From positions 715,025 to 777,524 of the forward strand of contig CAJNDS010000001.1 in the NCBI GenBank assembly GCA_905221605.1: 62,500 nucleotides of DNA. The letters run 5' to 3'. This DNA comes from Symbiodinium natans. Lineage: Eukaryota; Sar; Dinophyceae; Suessiales; Symbiodiniaceae. Position 1 is the stretch's first letter, and every line of letters starts with the position of its first letter. The translations under genes and the position numbers were made by a program. Of this stretch, positions 9,701 through 20,314 are shown piece after piece. The notes beneath the pieces were generated by a model, which saw nothing but the letters and a program-made list of their open reading frames with translations, did not search any database and had not been told where the DNA came from.

Positions 9701-12562
9701 CCCGAAACCCTGAAAAAGCCAAACCTTGAATGTTGTCCGACGGTTGCAGCCGAACTGCCGGCAACACCTCCGCTAAGTCTGGGTGGGTCGCCTGAGCGTG
9801 GGTTGAGAAAATGAGAAGAGGGGAAGGGGAGAAGCGGAAGGGAGGGCGGGGGGGCGGCGGGGGCAGAGGTGATCCAGAATTATCAGAATTTGTTCGGGGT
9901 TGAGGCCAGGGTTTGGGGTTAAGGGCTTAGGGGGAGGAATCCTCGTGAGTTGCGATTGACATCAACAGGAATGACAGGTTGAGGTCTTGTACGAAAATGG
10001 AGGACCCCAATATGAACCTCTACATAGTAGGGTTCCCTTACTTGGTACCCCCACAAGGTACCCCTCATTTCGTAAACCCCCATAAGGACAACACAAAAGA
10101 GGGCCCATGATCCAAGTAGGGTTTAGGTTTCGGGTAGATCAGCTTCATCTGTAAGTTCCCCTTTTTGGCTTCAGGGCATACAGAAAAAAGCCTCACCCTA
10201 AGCCCTATGTCCCACGAACCTCTCCAAGTATGAATGCCGCACGGGAGCTGGGTCCAGCGCTACCTCGCAATGCGCAGCTAAGGCTTCGCGGAGGAATGTC
10301 GGGGGAAAGGGGGCTTATGAAAGGAGAAAAAAGCTACTTTGCACTCCCAAAACCCAAAACCCTAAGCCCCAAACCCCTAGAGGCTGGGCCGTCTAAAGTC
10401 TGGAGCATTCTGCCTTGAGCCCTCCCACAGCCTGTCCCCGCACAGCCCTGCATCTTGGCGTTTGAGGTTTGAGGTTTCGGGTTTCGGGTGCAGATGGTCT
10501 CTCCTCTTGCAACCCTAAACCCTGAGAACCACAAAAGGACCTCCTTAGACCCAACACGGGTGAGTTGCTAAGGCTTGCTTCCGGGCTGGGGGCCCTGAGA
10601 TCTCAATTGTTGTGGGCTTTAAGGTTTGGGGTTTTCGGGCTTCGGGATTCAAGGTTTCAGCGATTTAGGTCGTCTGCAAATCAGACCCTCAGGATCCGAG
10701 TTTAATGTGGACCATCTTACTATGTTTTAGGATTTCGAGTTTAGGGGTTGGGCTGTTTAGGGTTTAGGGCTTTGTTTAGGGTTTGGGGCTTTGGGCTTCG
10801 GGCTCGGGATCTGCGAAAACATTCGGTTCTGCGTTCTGGGGGTCTTTGGGCATAGGCAGCAAGAGACACCTTCCAACTGAACCTTACACCCGTAACCCCA
10901 AATCCTAACTCCCGAACCCCAAACCCCTAAGCCCTGAACCCGAAACCCTAAACCCTAAACCCTAAACCCTAGATCAACCCTCAGATTGGCCCACCTCGAA
11001 CAAAGGCTGGAAGATGTTGTTCAAGAGCTCCTGAAGACTTGGTGGTAAGGGAACTAGGCTCTCCAACATGCAAAACATGGGGCCCCTAACAGGGTTTGGG
11101 GTCAAGGGCTGAGGTCTTAGGGAGTAGGGCTTAGGGTCTAGGGCTGAGGTCTCAGGGTTCAGGGTTTAGGGCTGAGGGCTGAGGGTTTCGGATCCCTATC
11201 ATGAACTGACAAGGGCTTAAGTAGGTCTGGAGACGGCTCGGGGTCTCAGGGTTTGGGGTTTAGGGCTTAGGGCTTAGGGTTTAGGGTTTAGGGTTTTGGG
11301 TTTAGGGTTGAGTGTTGAGGGTTTAGGAACCTACACCCGGAAAGCCCTGCAGCCTCCAACCGCCCTTGCCCCCCTCCCCCCCCCCCACACCTGGGAAAAA
11401 TAAACGAAAACAAAACAAAAAGGTACACTCCTATAGATCTGATGTATCTATATAGAAAACACACATATGCGACATATACACATACATATATACATACCAA
11501 AAGATTCATAGCAATATTTACCAGAACCATACGAAAGAAGGGTATCGGGATAGTATCCCAAAGTTCCGAAGATTCTACGTACTCGCAGGCCTCGAAGTTC
11601 TGCACAAGGCCCTGCTTGCAGAATGCCTGAGTCTCTCTGGAATGGCGAGGGTGAGGGCCTCAATGCCTGGGCCTCAAGTCTACAACCCAACTCCAGGGTT
11701 TAGGGTCTAGGGTCTAGGGTCTGGGGTTTAGGGTTTAGGGTTTAGGGTTTAGGGTTTAGGGTTTAGGGTTTAGGGTTTAGGGTTTAGGGTTTAGGGTTTA
11801 GGGTTTAGGGTTTAGGGTTTAGGGTTTCGGTGCTACTGCAGGCCCTTGCAATGCAGCGGCCGAGCACGGAGGATCGCTCCCTGGACCCCATGCTTTGCCA
11901 GGCCACACCAAAGACGCGTGGGATCTGGATCATCCACAGGTTCCTGCTGCACTAGCCCGCCAGCGTTTGCACTCCCTATAGAGAATCCCGAAGCCCGATT
12001 CTCTAAACCCTAAACCCTAAACCCTAAACCCGAAACCCTAAACCCCAAACCCCAAACCCTGGGGCTAGGGAAATGGAAGCTGGGGGTTGCCCGACATTAG
12101 TGGTTGGGTGTCCATGTTAGGGGCCCCTTCTTATCGAAAACCCGAAGCCCGGAACCCTAAACCCTCAGCCCTGAACCCCAAACCCCAAACCCTAAACCCC
12201 AAACCCCAAAAACTAAACCTCAAACCCTAAACCCTAGACCCTAAACCCTAAACCCTAAACCCAGCAACTCCCCATCCCCCCGCAAAACGGGCGGGCTTGG
12301 GCCTCTCCGTGGCCGGAGGCCTCCAAAGGCCGCGGGGCTGCTAGAGCTCTGAGGTGTCTAGGGTTTAGGGTTTGGGGGTTTAAGGTTAGGGCTTAGGGTT
12401 TGAGGTTTGAGGTTTGAGGTTAGGGTTGGGGTTTCGCCATGGGTTCAGGAATTCGGCTTCAGGTCTGGGGTTTAGGGCGTTATTCAAGCAACATCCGTCG
12501 GCCTGTGCAAGGAGTGTCGCTTCAGCCAACTCGCCAATGCGTCCCACTCCTCTCGAAGTTCA
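5281..12562 (-). CDS. AMPD: AMP deaminase, middle part, at least 12 exons; N-terminal part and final catalytic part not found
   Basis: Deaminates AMP to IMP, releasing ammonia. Exons in minus order: 12503-12562, 11889-11943, 11591-11611, 10995-11030, 9756-9791, 9264-9299, 8879-8897, 8430-8477, 7755-7809, 6477-6543, 5849-5894, about 5281-5330. Motifs line up with the family almost without gaps: EEWDALASW, WMIQIPRVFG, GLVQNFE plus ELLNNIFQPLFE, HPDLAEVL, ITGFDSVDDES, ENPPYSYYSYYIFTNI, TYRPHAGEAGEVHHL (family RPHCGEAG, Cys replaced by Ala) and LADGINHGVNLQHSPVLQ. Where resolved, donors are 7 GC and 3 GT. The donor after 11889 is unresolved (GG or shifted) and the 3' limit near 5281 is open. The next expected block (SPLSNN and the STDDP metal-site Asp) is missing between 5281 and the AMT start, and the N-terminal HxH part was not found upstream, so this may be a broken or rearranged copy. 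A weak island near 16160-16186 (EYRLPSLG) might be the preceding exon. Confidence 0.87.
5506..5647. mobile_element. GTAGTTACATGGTCCCTTA-family inverted-repeat element
   Basis: Ends GTAGTTACATGGTCCCTTAG and GGGCCCATGAAACTAC, with an interior TTATATACCCCTTATATACC. Other copies at about 16671-16818, 35275-35412 and 53890-54000; a solo end at 16563-16590. It lies in the AMPD intron between the exons at 5849-5894 and 5281-5330. Confidence 0.8.
6700..6731. repeat. Poly-G run of about 32
   Basis: An uninterrupted G tract on the plus strand. Other long G or C runs are at 45514-45538, 18847-18887 and 59517-59533. Confidence 0.95.
6986..7560 (-). CDS. Coding-like block of unknown function inside an AMPD intron
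   Basis: This lies within the roughly 1.2 kb intron between the AMPD exons at 7755-7809 and 6477-6543. It has open minus-strand stretches with protein-like content: DDHLLQQLFQKIYPEKPD and ICPYPLAVY at about 7080-7215, LDLDMTFVK ending near 7257 at a GT, and HRGDFLDTGPRPRQAD around 7300-7380. They cannot belong to AMPD, because the flanking AMPD exons join in frame with the normal spacing. They may be exons of a nested gene, remnants of another gene, or chance open frames in GC-rich DNA. I do not recognise the protein, and the frames do not join cleanly. Confidence 0.3.
9394..9699 (-). CDS. 101-residue open frame, unknown, in an AMPD intron
   Basis: An ATG-started minus-strand frame (MGSRARMILDHLGIP at the start) lies in the intron between the AMPD exons at 9756-9791 and 9264-9299. 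Its last residues read into telomere-type repeat (NPKP), so the natural end must lie before that. A second frame over the same bases ends in a hydrophobic stretch (YLSLAFLACVALFLV) and then a stop, which could be a tail anchor reached by splicing or a frameshift. No family is recognised. A chance frame cannot be excluded. Confidence 0.25.
   Translation of the reverse strand: MGSRARMILDHLGIPRSRNSRLNLKGQFRSFCSAPLGCFLENSVPRISGDFDSNMELSIYGTSKSELHLETGPSIFHLHSWLVSLSSWFDCEQRHDINPKP
11698..11828. repeat. TTTAGGG array in AMPD intron
   Basis: About 16 units, the first few GGGTCTA, between the AMPD exons at 11889-11943 and 11591-11611. Confidence 0.95.
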
Positions 12563-13117
12563 CTGTTGGGCTGGTGGCTTAAAGTGGTTGCATTTAGATT
12601 TTGGGCTTCCGGTGGCTTCAGCCTACCCTAAACTCTAAAAACTCTAAACCTCTAACCCCAAAACCCAAAATCTCCTTGAACCCTAAACCTTGTAAACCCT
12701 AAACCTTTTAACCCTAAAGCCTATTGAACCCACCCCTTCCCCTCCCCACTACCCACCACCCCTTTCCCCTACTGCCTGTGAGCCGCAACACGCAGCACAC
12801 AAGAAATAGTTCAAACTATTTAAAAAAACGCGCAAGCAACTGCAAAGAACACGCACAGAGAGCAGAATCCAGAACCCCTCTACATCAGCGAAAACAAAAA
12901 GTGTATCATCCAATCTAACATTTTCATTCAGGTAAAAGCAAAGTGCCACCTACAACAAGTGCACCAAATAGTAGTGTAGCGCAATGCATTCTGGAACCCG
13001 AGTTCACGACGAATCACAGCGCGTGATGCTCAAACAGAGACAAGTGGTAGCATTCCCGAAGAGCTGAGTGACAAACAATCTGGGCAGAACTCAGTCAGCA
13101 GATATGCCCCCGCGGAT

Positions 13118-13249
13118 TTACATTCGCACGACAAGTCTCCAGAAGCGAGAGCTGCTCATCATGCGGCCGGAGACCTGCGCCAAGGCCCCAACCAAGAGAT
13201 CCCGCAGTGGTGTTGCAAGGATAAGCTGCCTGCGCCGTACATCCAAGAC
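13118..13249 (-). CDS. Terminal exon of an unknown gene
   Basis: A 132-nt minus-strand exon starts after an AAG acceptor and ends with TAA at 13118-13120, giving 43 residues (VLDVRRRQLILATPL... ...SSSRFWRLVVRM). It sits in the 12.7-15.6 kb block, which is almost free of telomere-like repeats. Exons there have GT donors, unlike the GC-rich splice pattern of AMT and AMPD. Content is basic and hydrophobic; no family recognised. It may belong to the gene whose exons lie at 13829-13933 and 15236-15538, or be separate. Confidence 0.4.
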   Translation of the reverse strand, partial: VLDVRRRQLILATPLRDLLVGALAQVSGRMMSSSRFWRLVVRM

Positions 13250-13828
13250 CTTATGACCAACATCCGTGCGCTGACAAGAGCACCTTCACCAGAACAAAAA
13301 CATCCGAGGAGCCGGCTGCAGCTTGTCACTCACGAATTTACGGCAGTAGACGGCAAAGAACAACCTGAGCCGTCGAGTGTGAAAGTCCCCAGCTCACGGA
13401 AAATGGGAACACGACGTTTGCTCAGCACCATTCCCGTCATGCAACGAGGCCAGCACAAGTTTGGATTTTACAGTTTACAGATTTCTTGCAAGGCTGACCG
13501 AAAAGAGAGCATTACGTAGAAGCTCCGGGAAGCAACGAGCTGCAGGCCAGAAATGTTAGGCATCGTGGCAAGCGCCCACCACCCCCCTTTGCTAAGTAAC
13601 GTTTGCCTATTGGCCTGCTGCGTCTGCTGTCAGTGCTCTGTCTGCCATATCTACGATGTGTTCCAAACCTGTTGTGTCTTCTCCATCCTGGCAAATCTCT
13701 CTCTCCTCCCTAGCTCAATCTAGCTCCTTCTAGCTCAAGACTTGTCGCATGCCAACCCCGCCTTGGTGCCGTCGTCTCTGCTAAGACCTCAACCTGACTT
13801 CTCCCCTCACGCTCTGCCCACTACCTAC

Positions 13829-13933
13829 CTGCCATCCTGCAACATTCCTCACATATAAGAGATAACACTCCTCACCAGCATGTTCATTTTGACCCTCAGC
13901 TCTTCCAATCTGCACGCCGCCAAGTTCTAGTAC
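13829..13933 (-). CDS. Internal exon, unknown gene
   Basis: A clean 105-nt exon lies between a CAG acceptor and a GTAGGT donor, giving 35 residues in phase 0 (VLELGGVQIGRAEGQNEHAG, then EECYLLYVRNVAGWQ). Joining in phase to the next CAG acceptor (13668) adds VWNTS and a stop at 13651-13653, so the gene may end there. Both splice signals match the normal consensus, which is the main support. The protein is not recognised. Confidence 0.45.
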
Positions 13934-14054
13934 CTGGCGATCTCGGTTTAAAGATCTTTTAATCCACAACAAATGCCATACGGAAAACGTTAAGCACTAC
14001 ACTAGGCTACGTTAACCCGAAAGACCTCCTCCGCTGCGTCCACCTGGCAAACTG

Positions 14055-14056
14055 TG

Positions 14057-14114
<58 letters not shown>

Positions 14115-14212
14115 TGTCCCTCTTCCTCTCTCTCTCACTCTGCCATTCACACCCTCTCCCTGTCTCTCGCCCTCTCTCTCCCTCTCTCTCTCTGTCTCAA
14201 TCTCTCACTCTC

Positions 14213-14258
<46 letters not shown>
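14055..14258. repeat. (TC)n microsatellite tract
   Basis: Two nearly pure TC runs (about 14057-14110 and 14216-14257) are joined by a degenerate pyrimidine stretch. The long Ser-Leu open frames over it are artefacts of the repeat. Confidence 0.95.
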
Positions 14259-14261
<3 letters not shown>

Positions 14262-14529
14262 TAAAATCATCGAAGCCAGGACCAGCACGCTTGAGTCGCT
14301 TCGGCGCAGCCTCACCCAGAAGCAGAAACACACCAACAACACCGCACACTCAGCACTGCCCCCCAGCCTCACGTGACTCGTTCTTCTTCGCCTAAAAGTG
14401 CAAGCGCTCAGAACGTCATGCATGCAACATGTCAGCGAGCCTCTGGGACTGCGTCGATCTTCTCCTTGACATGCGAAAAAAAGCAAGACACATCCCGCAA
14501 TCTCAGCGTCCGCCTTAGCTTCCTCGGCT

Positions 14530-14550
14530 GCCGCATTCGGCGCGTCCTGC

Positions 14551-14595
<45 letters not shown>

Positions 14596-14925
14596 ATATC
14601 TCTCTCTACTCTTATATCTCTATCTCTCTCTATCTCTGTCCTCTCTGTCGCTCTCTGTCGCTTCTCTGTCTCTCTCGTCTCTCTCTGTCTCTCTCGTCTC
14701 TCTCGTCTCTCTCTGTCTCTCTATGTCTCTCTTGGCTCTCTCTCTCTCTCTCTGTCTCTCTCTGTCTCTCTCTGTCTCTCTCTGTCTCTCTCTGTCTCTC
14801 TCTGTCTCTCTCTGTCTCTCTCTGTCTCTCTCTGTCTCTCTCTGTCTCTCTCTGTCTCTCTCTGTCTCCCTCTATCCCTCTTGCTCCCTCTCCCTCTCGC
14901 TCTCCCTCGCTCTCTCACACTCCAC
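14530..14925. repeat. TC-rich tract with (TCTCTCTG)n core
   Basis: This pyrimidine-rich tract contains a clean 8-bp TCTCTCTG array at about 14750-14868. It sits between possible exons of an unknown minus-strand gene and is probably intronic. Confidence 0.95.
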
Positions 14926-15235
14926 CGAGGCAGAAGCCAGCGCAGCCGGCTTACCTTTGGCAGAGGCCGAAGTAGAAGCCTCGGCCCACAAGCTACCCCC
15001 GCAAGAAAAACAAGGGAGACCGAAGCGACTCGTCAAGAACCCGGCCTTCCGTGGGCGCACGTCATCCTCAGCAGCACCACGAGCAAAAAAAGAAGCAAAC
15101 ACCAAACCACCACATACACGCACAGACAGAGACATGGAACAGCAAGCACAACATCACAAGCACAAATGGTGACACAGAGGAAACCCCCCCCCCCCCAGGA
15201 GACCACGAAACACACGCTAAACAGTGGCACCTTAC

Positions 15236-15538
15236 CGGACGCGGGAACACAACGAGCCTGGCGGTGCGTCTTGCGGATCTTCCCCTGACGTGCGACCGAC
15301 AAGGAGGTGGCCCAGGCTTGAAGAGCTGGACGTTCTGGTTGCCTTCTTGTTCTCCTTCAGCTGGCTCCTCGCCCACCACAAGCCGGAATCCTTCAACACC
15401 GGTGTCACCAGGACGACCCGAACCTCCTGGCAGGGCTGCAATGTAAAATCGTTTTCGAGGTGCATGATCCGCGGCCTCACGAAAAGTCACCCGACGAGCT
15501 TGTCGCCGTCGGTGCTCTTCAATCTGCGAATCCACCAA
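15236..15538 (-). CDS. Exon of an unknown gene, about 100 residues
   Basis: A long open minus-strand frame (VDSQIEEHRRRQARRVTF at one end; KRFYIAALPGGSGRPGDTG and GVEGFRLVVGEEPAEG further on) stops at a consensus GTAAGG donor at 15235. A possible next exon lies at about 14949-14995 (GRGFYFGLC, followed by GTAAGC), and another near 14266-14317 (PKRLKRAGPGFDDFK). The two are separated by TC microsatellites, which would be intronic. I do not recognise the family. The 15538 start is simply the first ATG of the frame. Confidence 0.42.
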
Positions 15539-16317
15539 AGAAGATGCTCATTCCAAATATACAGTCGGATTCCGTGCCCCCTTCTTGGCTTAAAAGAGCA
15601 TTTAAGAGAACCTAAGCCCTAAAAAGAGGGAATCAGGGCCTACTCTGTGCCCTAGATAATGAAAACATCCCGATTAAGGACGGTTAATCTAAAGGGGAAC
15701 ATTCCAACGCACAAAAACAGTGGCCATGTAAGGCTAAACCCTAAACCCTAAACCCTAAATCCTAAACCTTAAGCCCTAAACCCTAAACCTTAAGCCCTAC
15801 TACACCTCCTGAGGGAGTCGAGGAACACCCTGAGCCCGAGCCTCCAAGTAGGTGCCTGGGGATGGAGATACCCCAAACCCCTGAACCCCATAACGCGAAG
15901 CACTGAACCCCCCAAAAAAACCATAAACCCTAAACCCTAAACCCTAAACCCTAGTTCGATTGGTCCGGGGAACCTTCTGAACAATATTGCGATCTATGAT
16001 CTCGTAAACCCAAGCTGAAAAAGACCAAAGGGCCCTCAAGATTAAGGGGCTGGGGTTTAGGGTTTAGGGCTTAGGGTAATCCTAAATCCAAAAACCCTGA
16101 ACCCTGAACCCTGATCCCTAACCCCTAAACCCTAAATCCAACAAATCCAACCACCCTTGCTACCCCAGCCACTCGTCCAACGGTGGCCCAGGGAAGGCAG
16201 CCGGTACTCTCCTCGGCATTGTTGGGGTTTAGGGTTTAGGGTTTAGGGTTTAGGGCCCATGCCAACTGGCCATTGTAAATGTCGCAGCCCACTGCGCGCT
16301 GTCACCCGCTGCATGTT

Positions 16318-16480
16318 GAACCCCCTAAACCCCCTAAACTCCCTGAACTCCCTAAACTCCCTAAACTCCCGAAATCCCCTAAACTCTCTAAACTCCCTAA
16401 ACTCCCTAAATTCCCGAAATCCCCTAAACCCCCTACACTCCCTAAACCGCCTAAACCCCCTAAACACCCCAAACTCCCAA
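16318..16480. repeat. 9-10-bp CCCTAAACT-type array
   Basis: Units CCCTAAACT and CCCCTAAAC alternate. It is probably derived from the telomere-like repeat. Confidence 0.9.
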
Positions 16481-16670
16481 AATCACCCCAAACTCCCTAC
16501 ACCCGAACCCCAAAGCCGCTGTCTACTACTCCCTAGTGTTGGCGCCCCTGGCGCTTCTTAGGGTAGGTACCTGGTCCCTTAATATGGGCCTCTTGGGCTT
16601 AGGGTTTAGGGTTTACGGTTTAGGGTTTAGGGTTTAGGGTTTAGGGTTGAGGGATAGAACTGGGATCCTA

Positions 16671-16818
16671 GGGCATCTACATGGTCCCGTAATATGGGCA
16701 CTCAACAAGGGACCCCTTATATAGACCCCTTGTATATAACCTGTTCTAATTTAGGGGCCCATACATCAGAACCCTTTAAAGGAGGTAAGGGACCATTTTC
16801 GGGGCCCAATGTAACTAC
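16671..16818. mobile_element. GTAGTTACATGGTCCCTTA-family element
   Basis: Ends ATCTACATGGTCCC and GGGCCCAATGTAACTAC; the same TATATA-rich interior. Confidence 0.78.
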
Positions 16819-17902
16819 CCCTTAGGAGGCGCTGTGTCCGTTCAGGCCCAGGGATCTAGGGTTCGGCTATGGGCTTTGGGGTTTAGGGTTTAGGGGTTTA
16901 GGGTTTTAGGGTTTAGGGTTTAGGGTTTAGGGTTTAGGGTTTAGGGTTCAGGGTTCAGGGTTCAGGGTTCAGGGTTTAGGAGGGGAACCTTTGGGGTAGT
17001 ACAGCCTTAGGGGAACAAGCCCAAGTCCTGTGATAACTTTGTCGGGAGGGATGTGCTTAATTGAAAAACATGGGGTTCCAGGCCAACCCCAAGCCCGGTA
17101 CCCCGAACATTCCTAAGAAGCCCACCATCTCATGCTAAGGGTGCCCAAATTTGGGGTTGGTTACTTGATAAGGTTACCTAGAACCCCAAAACAAAAGGGT
17201 GAAGGGTAATTAGCACTGGGCTACCAGGCTTAACCCGCAAGGCCGTGTTAGCCGGCCAGGCGGCAAATCGAAGGTTGCTGTTGTGGCCTCAGCCCTGAAT
17301 GCCCTCCAATGGGTCGGCAACTGCACCTTCTCGCGCCAGATCCTGGGGACCAGATCCATTGCCTTGCCGTGTGCCTGTTTGGGCAGCTCCAAGTACTCAT
17401 GCTGCTGTACTTCTCCCACTGCTGGGTTTAGCTGCGCCTTGCAAGCGCGCGAGAAGCTGCCGCAGGTGCAAGCAGTCCACGTTGCCTGCTACAACGTGAA
17501 GAGCTCCTCCTTGTTGGTGCCTTTGCTGCGCCTTGGAGTTTGCGAGCGAGCCTTATGTATAGCCTCTCAAACGTCAAACCCTAAACCTAAACCCTAAACC
17601 CTAAACTAAACCCTAAACCCTAAACCCCAAACCTTAACCCCCCAAATCTGTTTGTCAGGATCCTCGCCTTTACGAAGGCCTCGCCAGCACGCGGCACTAC
17701 ATGCGCAGACGCGCGAAGGCCCGTCCGGCTGCACCGGGGCCGTATGTGTACGGTACGAAAGCCCGGTTTTGGGGGTTTAGGGGTTTGGGGATTTAGGGTT
17801 TAGGGTCTAAGAGTTTTGGGGGTTCAGGGATTTAGGGTTTAGGGTAAGGGTTTTAGGGCAGCCAGGGGGATTCATTCCTTACCTTGCTTGAGGGTCCGAT
17901 AC

Positions 17903-18011
17903 TTGGTAGCCAAGAAACCACATTCTGATAAGGGCACCCTTTTTTGGCTTGGTTACTTGAAAAGGGAACCTTGAACCAACGAAAGGGAAAAGGGTACCAC
18001 TGGGCTACCAA
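17903..18011. mobile_element. TTGGTAGCCCAGT-family inverted-repeat element
   Basis: Ends TTGGTAGCCAAGAAACCA and CACTGGGCTACCAA, with the interior GGGCACCCTTTTTTGG pairing with CCAACGAAAGGG...GGTACC. Related copies or parts at about 17140-17220, 22550-22632, 26040-26100, 33833-33906, 34022-34194, 52880-52943, 55203-55307, 55334-55420 and 58040-58090. Confidence 0.8.
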
Positions 18012-18253
18012 TGTCTGAACCCCCTACTGGCCCAAAAACCAAGGAAATAAAAGTTGAAACTTTCAGAATAAACTACCTTATAAGAAGCCCAAAAGTTGAA
18101 AAGTTGGGTTTTGAGCCAATAAGACCCTAAACCCTAAGCCATTTTTCAAAACCTTTTGAAGAGGGGTCGGGGCAGTTCAAGCTACCAGCCTGCCTAAGAG
18201 ACTGGAAAATCCCGGTGCGACCCGCAGCCCCAACCCACCCCCTCCCGAGATGC

Positions 18254-18387
18254 TAGGGTTTAGGGTTTAGGGTTTAGGGTTTAGGGTTTAGGGTTTAGGG
18301 TTTAGGGTTTAGGGTTTAGGGTTTAGGGTTTAGGGTTTAGGGTTTAGGGTTTAGGGTTTAGGGTTTAGGGTTTAGGGTTTAGGGTTT
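18254..18387. repeat. TTTAGGG array
   Basis: About 19 perfect units. Confidence 0.95.
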
Positions 18388-18487
18388 TTTGTAGGACACC
18401 ACAGAGCCTCGAGACCTTCTAGACCCTACATAGAATGCATTATCGACCCTATACAACTCATCCACCCTACTATAGATCCTTAAAATA

Positions 18488-18581
18488 GCCTGTTCCCCCT
18501 TATACTACCAGTCCTTAATAGGGACTACAATACCCCCATATTCCGAATTAAGGAGTGTTAGTATAAGAGGGAACTTCCCAA
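18488..18581. mobile_element. GGGATGTTCCCCCTTATAC-family inverted-repeat element
   Basis: Ends TGTTCCCCCTTATACTA and TAGTATAAGAGGGAACTTCCCA, interior AATAGGGACTACAATACC. Other copies at 25821-25946 and 31789-31883; a half copy at about 57160-57208. Confidence 0.82.
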
Positions 18582-19422
18582 CCCTTAACCCCAAACCAGA
18601 ATGCCATACCCTAAACCCTAAACCCCAAACCCTAAACCCTAAACCCTAAACCCTAAACCCTAAACCCTAAACCCCAGCCGAAGCTCCGGGTGATCATCTG
18701 CGAGGGCTGCGGCAGCCCGGGCGCCCCAAAGTTCGCCAGAGGCTGCTCAGGGACCTCCTGAAGCGGTTTCCGAAGGTTTAGGGTTTAAGGTTTAGGGTTT
18801 AGGGTTAGGGTAGGGTTTAATCCGAGCTCCTGTTTAATTGGTGGGCCCCCCCCCCCCCTCCCCCCCACCCCCCCCCCCCCCCCCCCACAATAAGGAAGGC
18901 AGGGTTCCGCAATAGTTGGACCATGGCCCCGTCAGATTCCAGAAAACCGAAGCCCCGGCTTCCTTAAAGTTTTTCCTTTTAAGCTTTCAGACTTTCAGGC
19001 TTCTTTAAAGACTACAGGACCGGGGCTCCCCACGGGCCAGGGCTTCCCACAATTCTGGCCCCATTCTATTAATGTGACTCCGCCTTTCGAGGCCAGAGCC
19101 CGTAAGGGGTAGCTCAGGAAAGAATGAAAATTTCTGTCCTCCAGTAAGCAATCACATAAGAAATCCTTGCTTTCTGAAGGCCCTCAGCTTCCAGAAAACC
19201 GAAGCCCCGGCTTAGCAGATGTTTCACATCGACCCAAACATCCCTGCAGAAGAAAAAAAATCTTTCCGAAAGGCAGAGTTTCAAAATTTGACAACCCTCC
19301 CAAAAATTTTCTTTAAATGTGGAGGGTTTGGCCCATACGAAATCCATCGTAATGGAAAGTAGTCTTCCGGCGGGAATCCCGGCAAAAAAAATTCTTTAAA
19401 TATGGGGGTTAAATTAACGAGA

Positions 19423-19520
19423 TTAGGGTTCAGGGTTCAGGGTTCAGGGTTCAGGGTTCAGGGTTCAGGGTTAAGGGTTCAGGGTTCAGGGTTCAGGGTT
19501 CAGGGTTCAGGGTTCAGGGT

Positions 19521-19615
<95 letters not shown>

Positions 19616-19620
19616 GGTTA
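19423..19620. repeat. (GGGTTCA)n then (GGGTTGA)n variant arrays
   Basis: About 13 GGGTTCA units switch abruptly near 19518 to about 15 GGGTTGA units. Each block is internally homogeneous. Confidence 0.95.
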
Positions 19621-20314
19621 CCGGGCTTCGGGCTTTGGGCTTGGGGTTTAGGGTCCCTTGCAGGGGATTTGGGGCAACAAACAGGGGTACCCCTTTTTTT
19701 GGGAACCACCCTCCTGTGACCCAGAAGCCCCTTGGCCCCTTGGGGGTTGAGGTTTTTGGTGTTTAGGGTTATAGGGGCTTCGGGTTGAGGATGTGATGGG
19801 GTTCCGCCAGATTCTAAAGGGGTTCAGGGTTATCAGCTTCAGAGTTTAGGGCACCTGATAATTCTACTTGTGGGAGTGTTTCTACGCTGGTTATTCGTCT
19901 TGCTCAGCCTCGTCAGCAACGGAACACGGCTTTGTTCCCCCACCACCACCACCACCACCACCCGCCTGGACGGTTTATCCGCTAACGTCAACCCATGCGC
20001 TTTCTAATGATTAGGGTTAGGAGGGTTTGGGGTTCGGTCAACTTCAACTAAACGAAAACTTAAACTAAACTAAAATGTAAGCTTCAACTAAACTAAAATT
20101 TAAAAGAAGTGTTCTGACGCGTTTCTTTATCTCTGCCGGTCACCGTCCTGCTGGTCGTCATCATCCCAGTCGGTCCAGGAGTTTCAGGGCTGGGCCAGCG
20201 AGGTCACCCCCGCACAACATGAGGAAAACGCTGGGCTCATGTTGTGATTCTAGGGTTTAAGGTTTAGGGCTTAGGGCTTAGGGATTAGGGTTTAGGGTTT
20301 AGGGTTCACGCTTG

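Larger units (their letters stand above)
12640..15640. other. 3-kb block nearly free of telomere-like repeat
   Basis: Unlike the DNA on either side, this stretch lacks TTTAGGG arrays. It carries exon candidates with GT donors (13118-13249, 13829-13933, 15236-15538) and two pyrimidine microsatellite tracts. The islands at 13250-13510 and 13520-13690 are open in more than one frame and are left unassigned. If the weak AMPD exon near 16.2 kb is real, this whole block lies inside an AMPD intron. Confidence 0.6.
15640..20200. other. Repeat-rich stretch with unassigned islands
   Basis: Mostly TTTAGGG-type arrays and MITE-like elements. Islands at 15955-16050, 16150-16220, 17210-17590, 17645-17770 and 18670-18780 are GC-richer and open on one or both strands, so they may be exons. 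Examples are YLELPKQAHGKAMDLVPR on minus at about 17300-17390 and LRGLRQPGRPKVRQRLL on plus at 18690-18760. None could be chained or recognised. A repeated segment ending AAAACCGAAGCCCCGGCTT occurs at 18933-18962 and 19186-19214. Confidence 0.5.

Noticed and set aside
14054-14975. Ser-Leu or Arg-Glu repeat proteins
   Set aside because: Translations of TC microsatellites.
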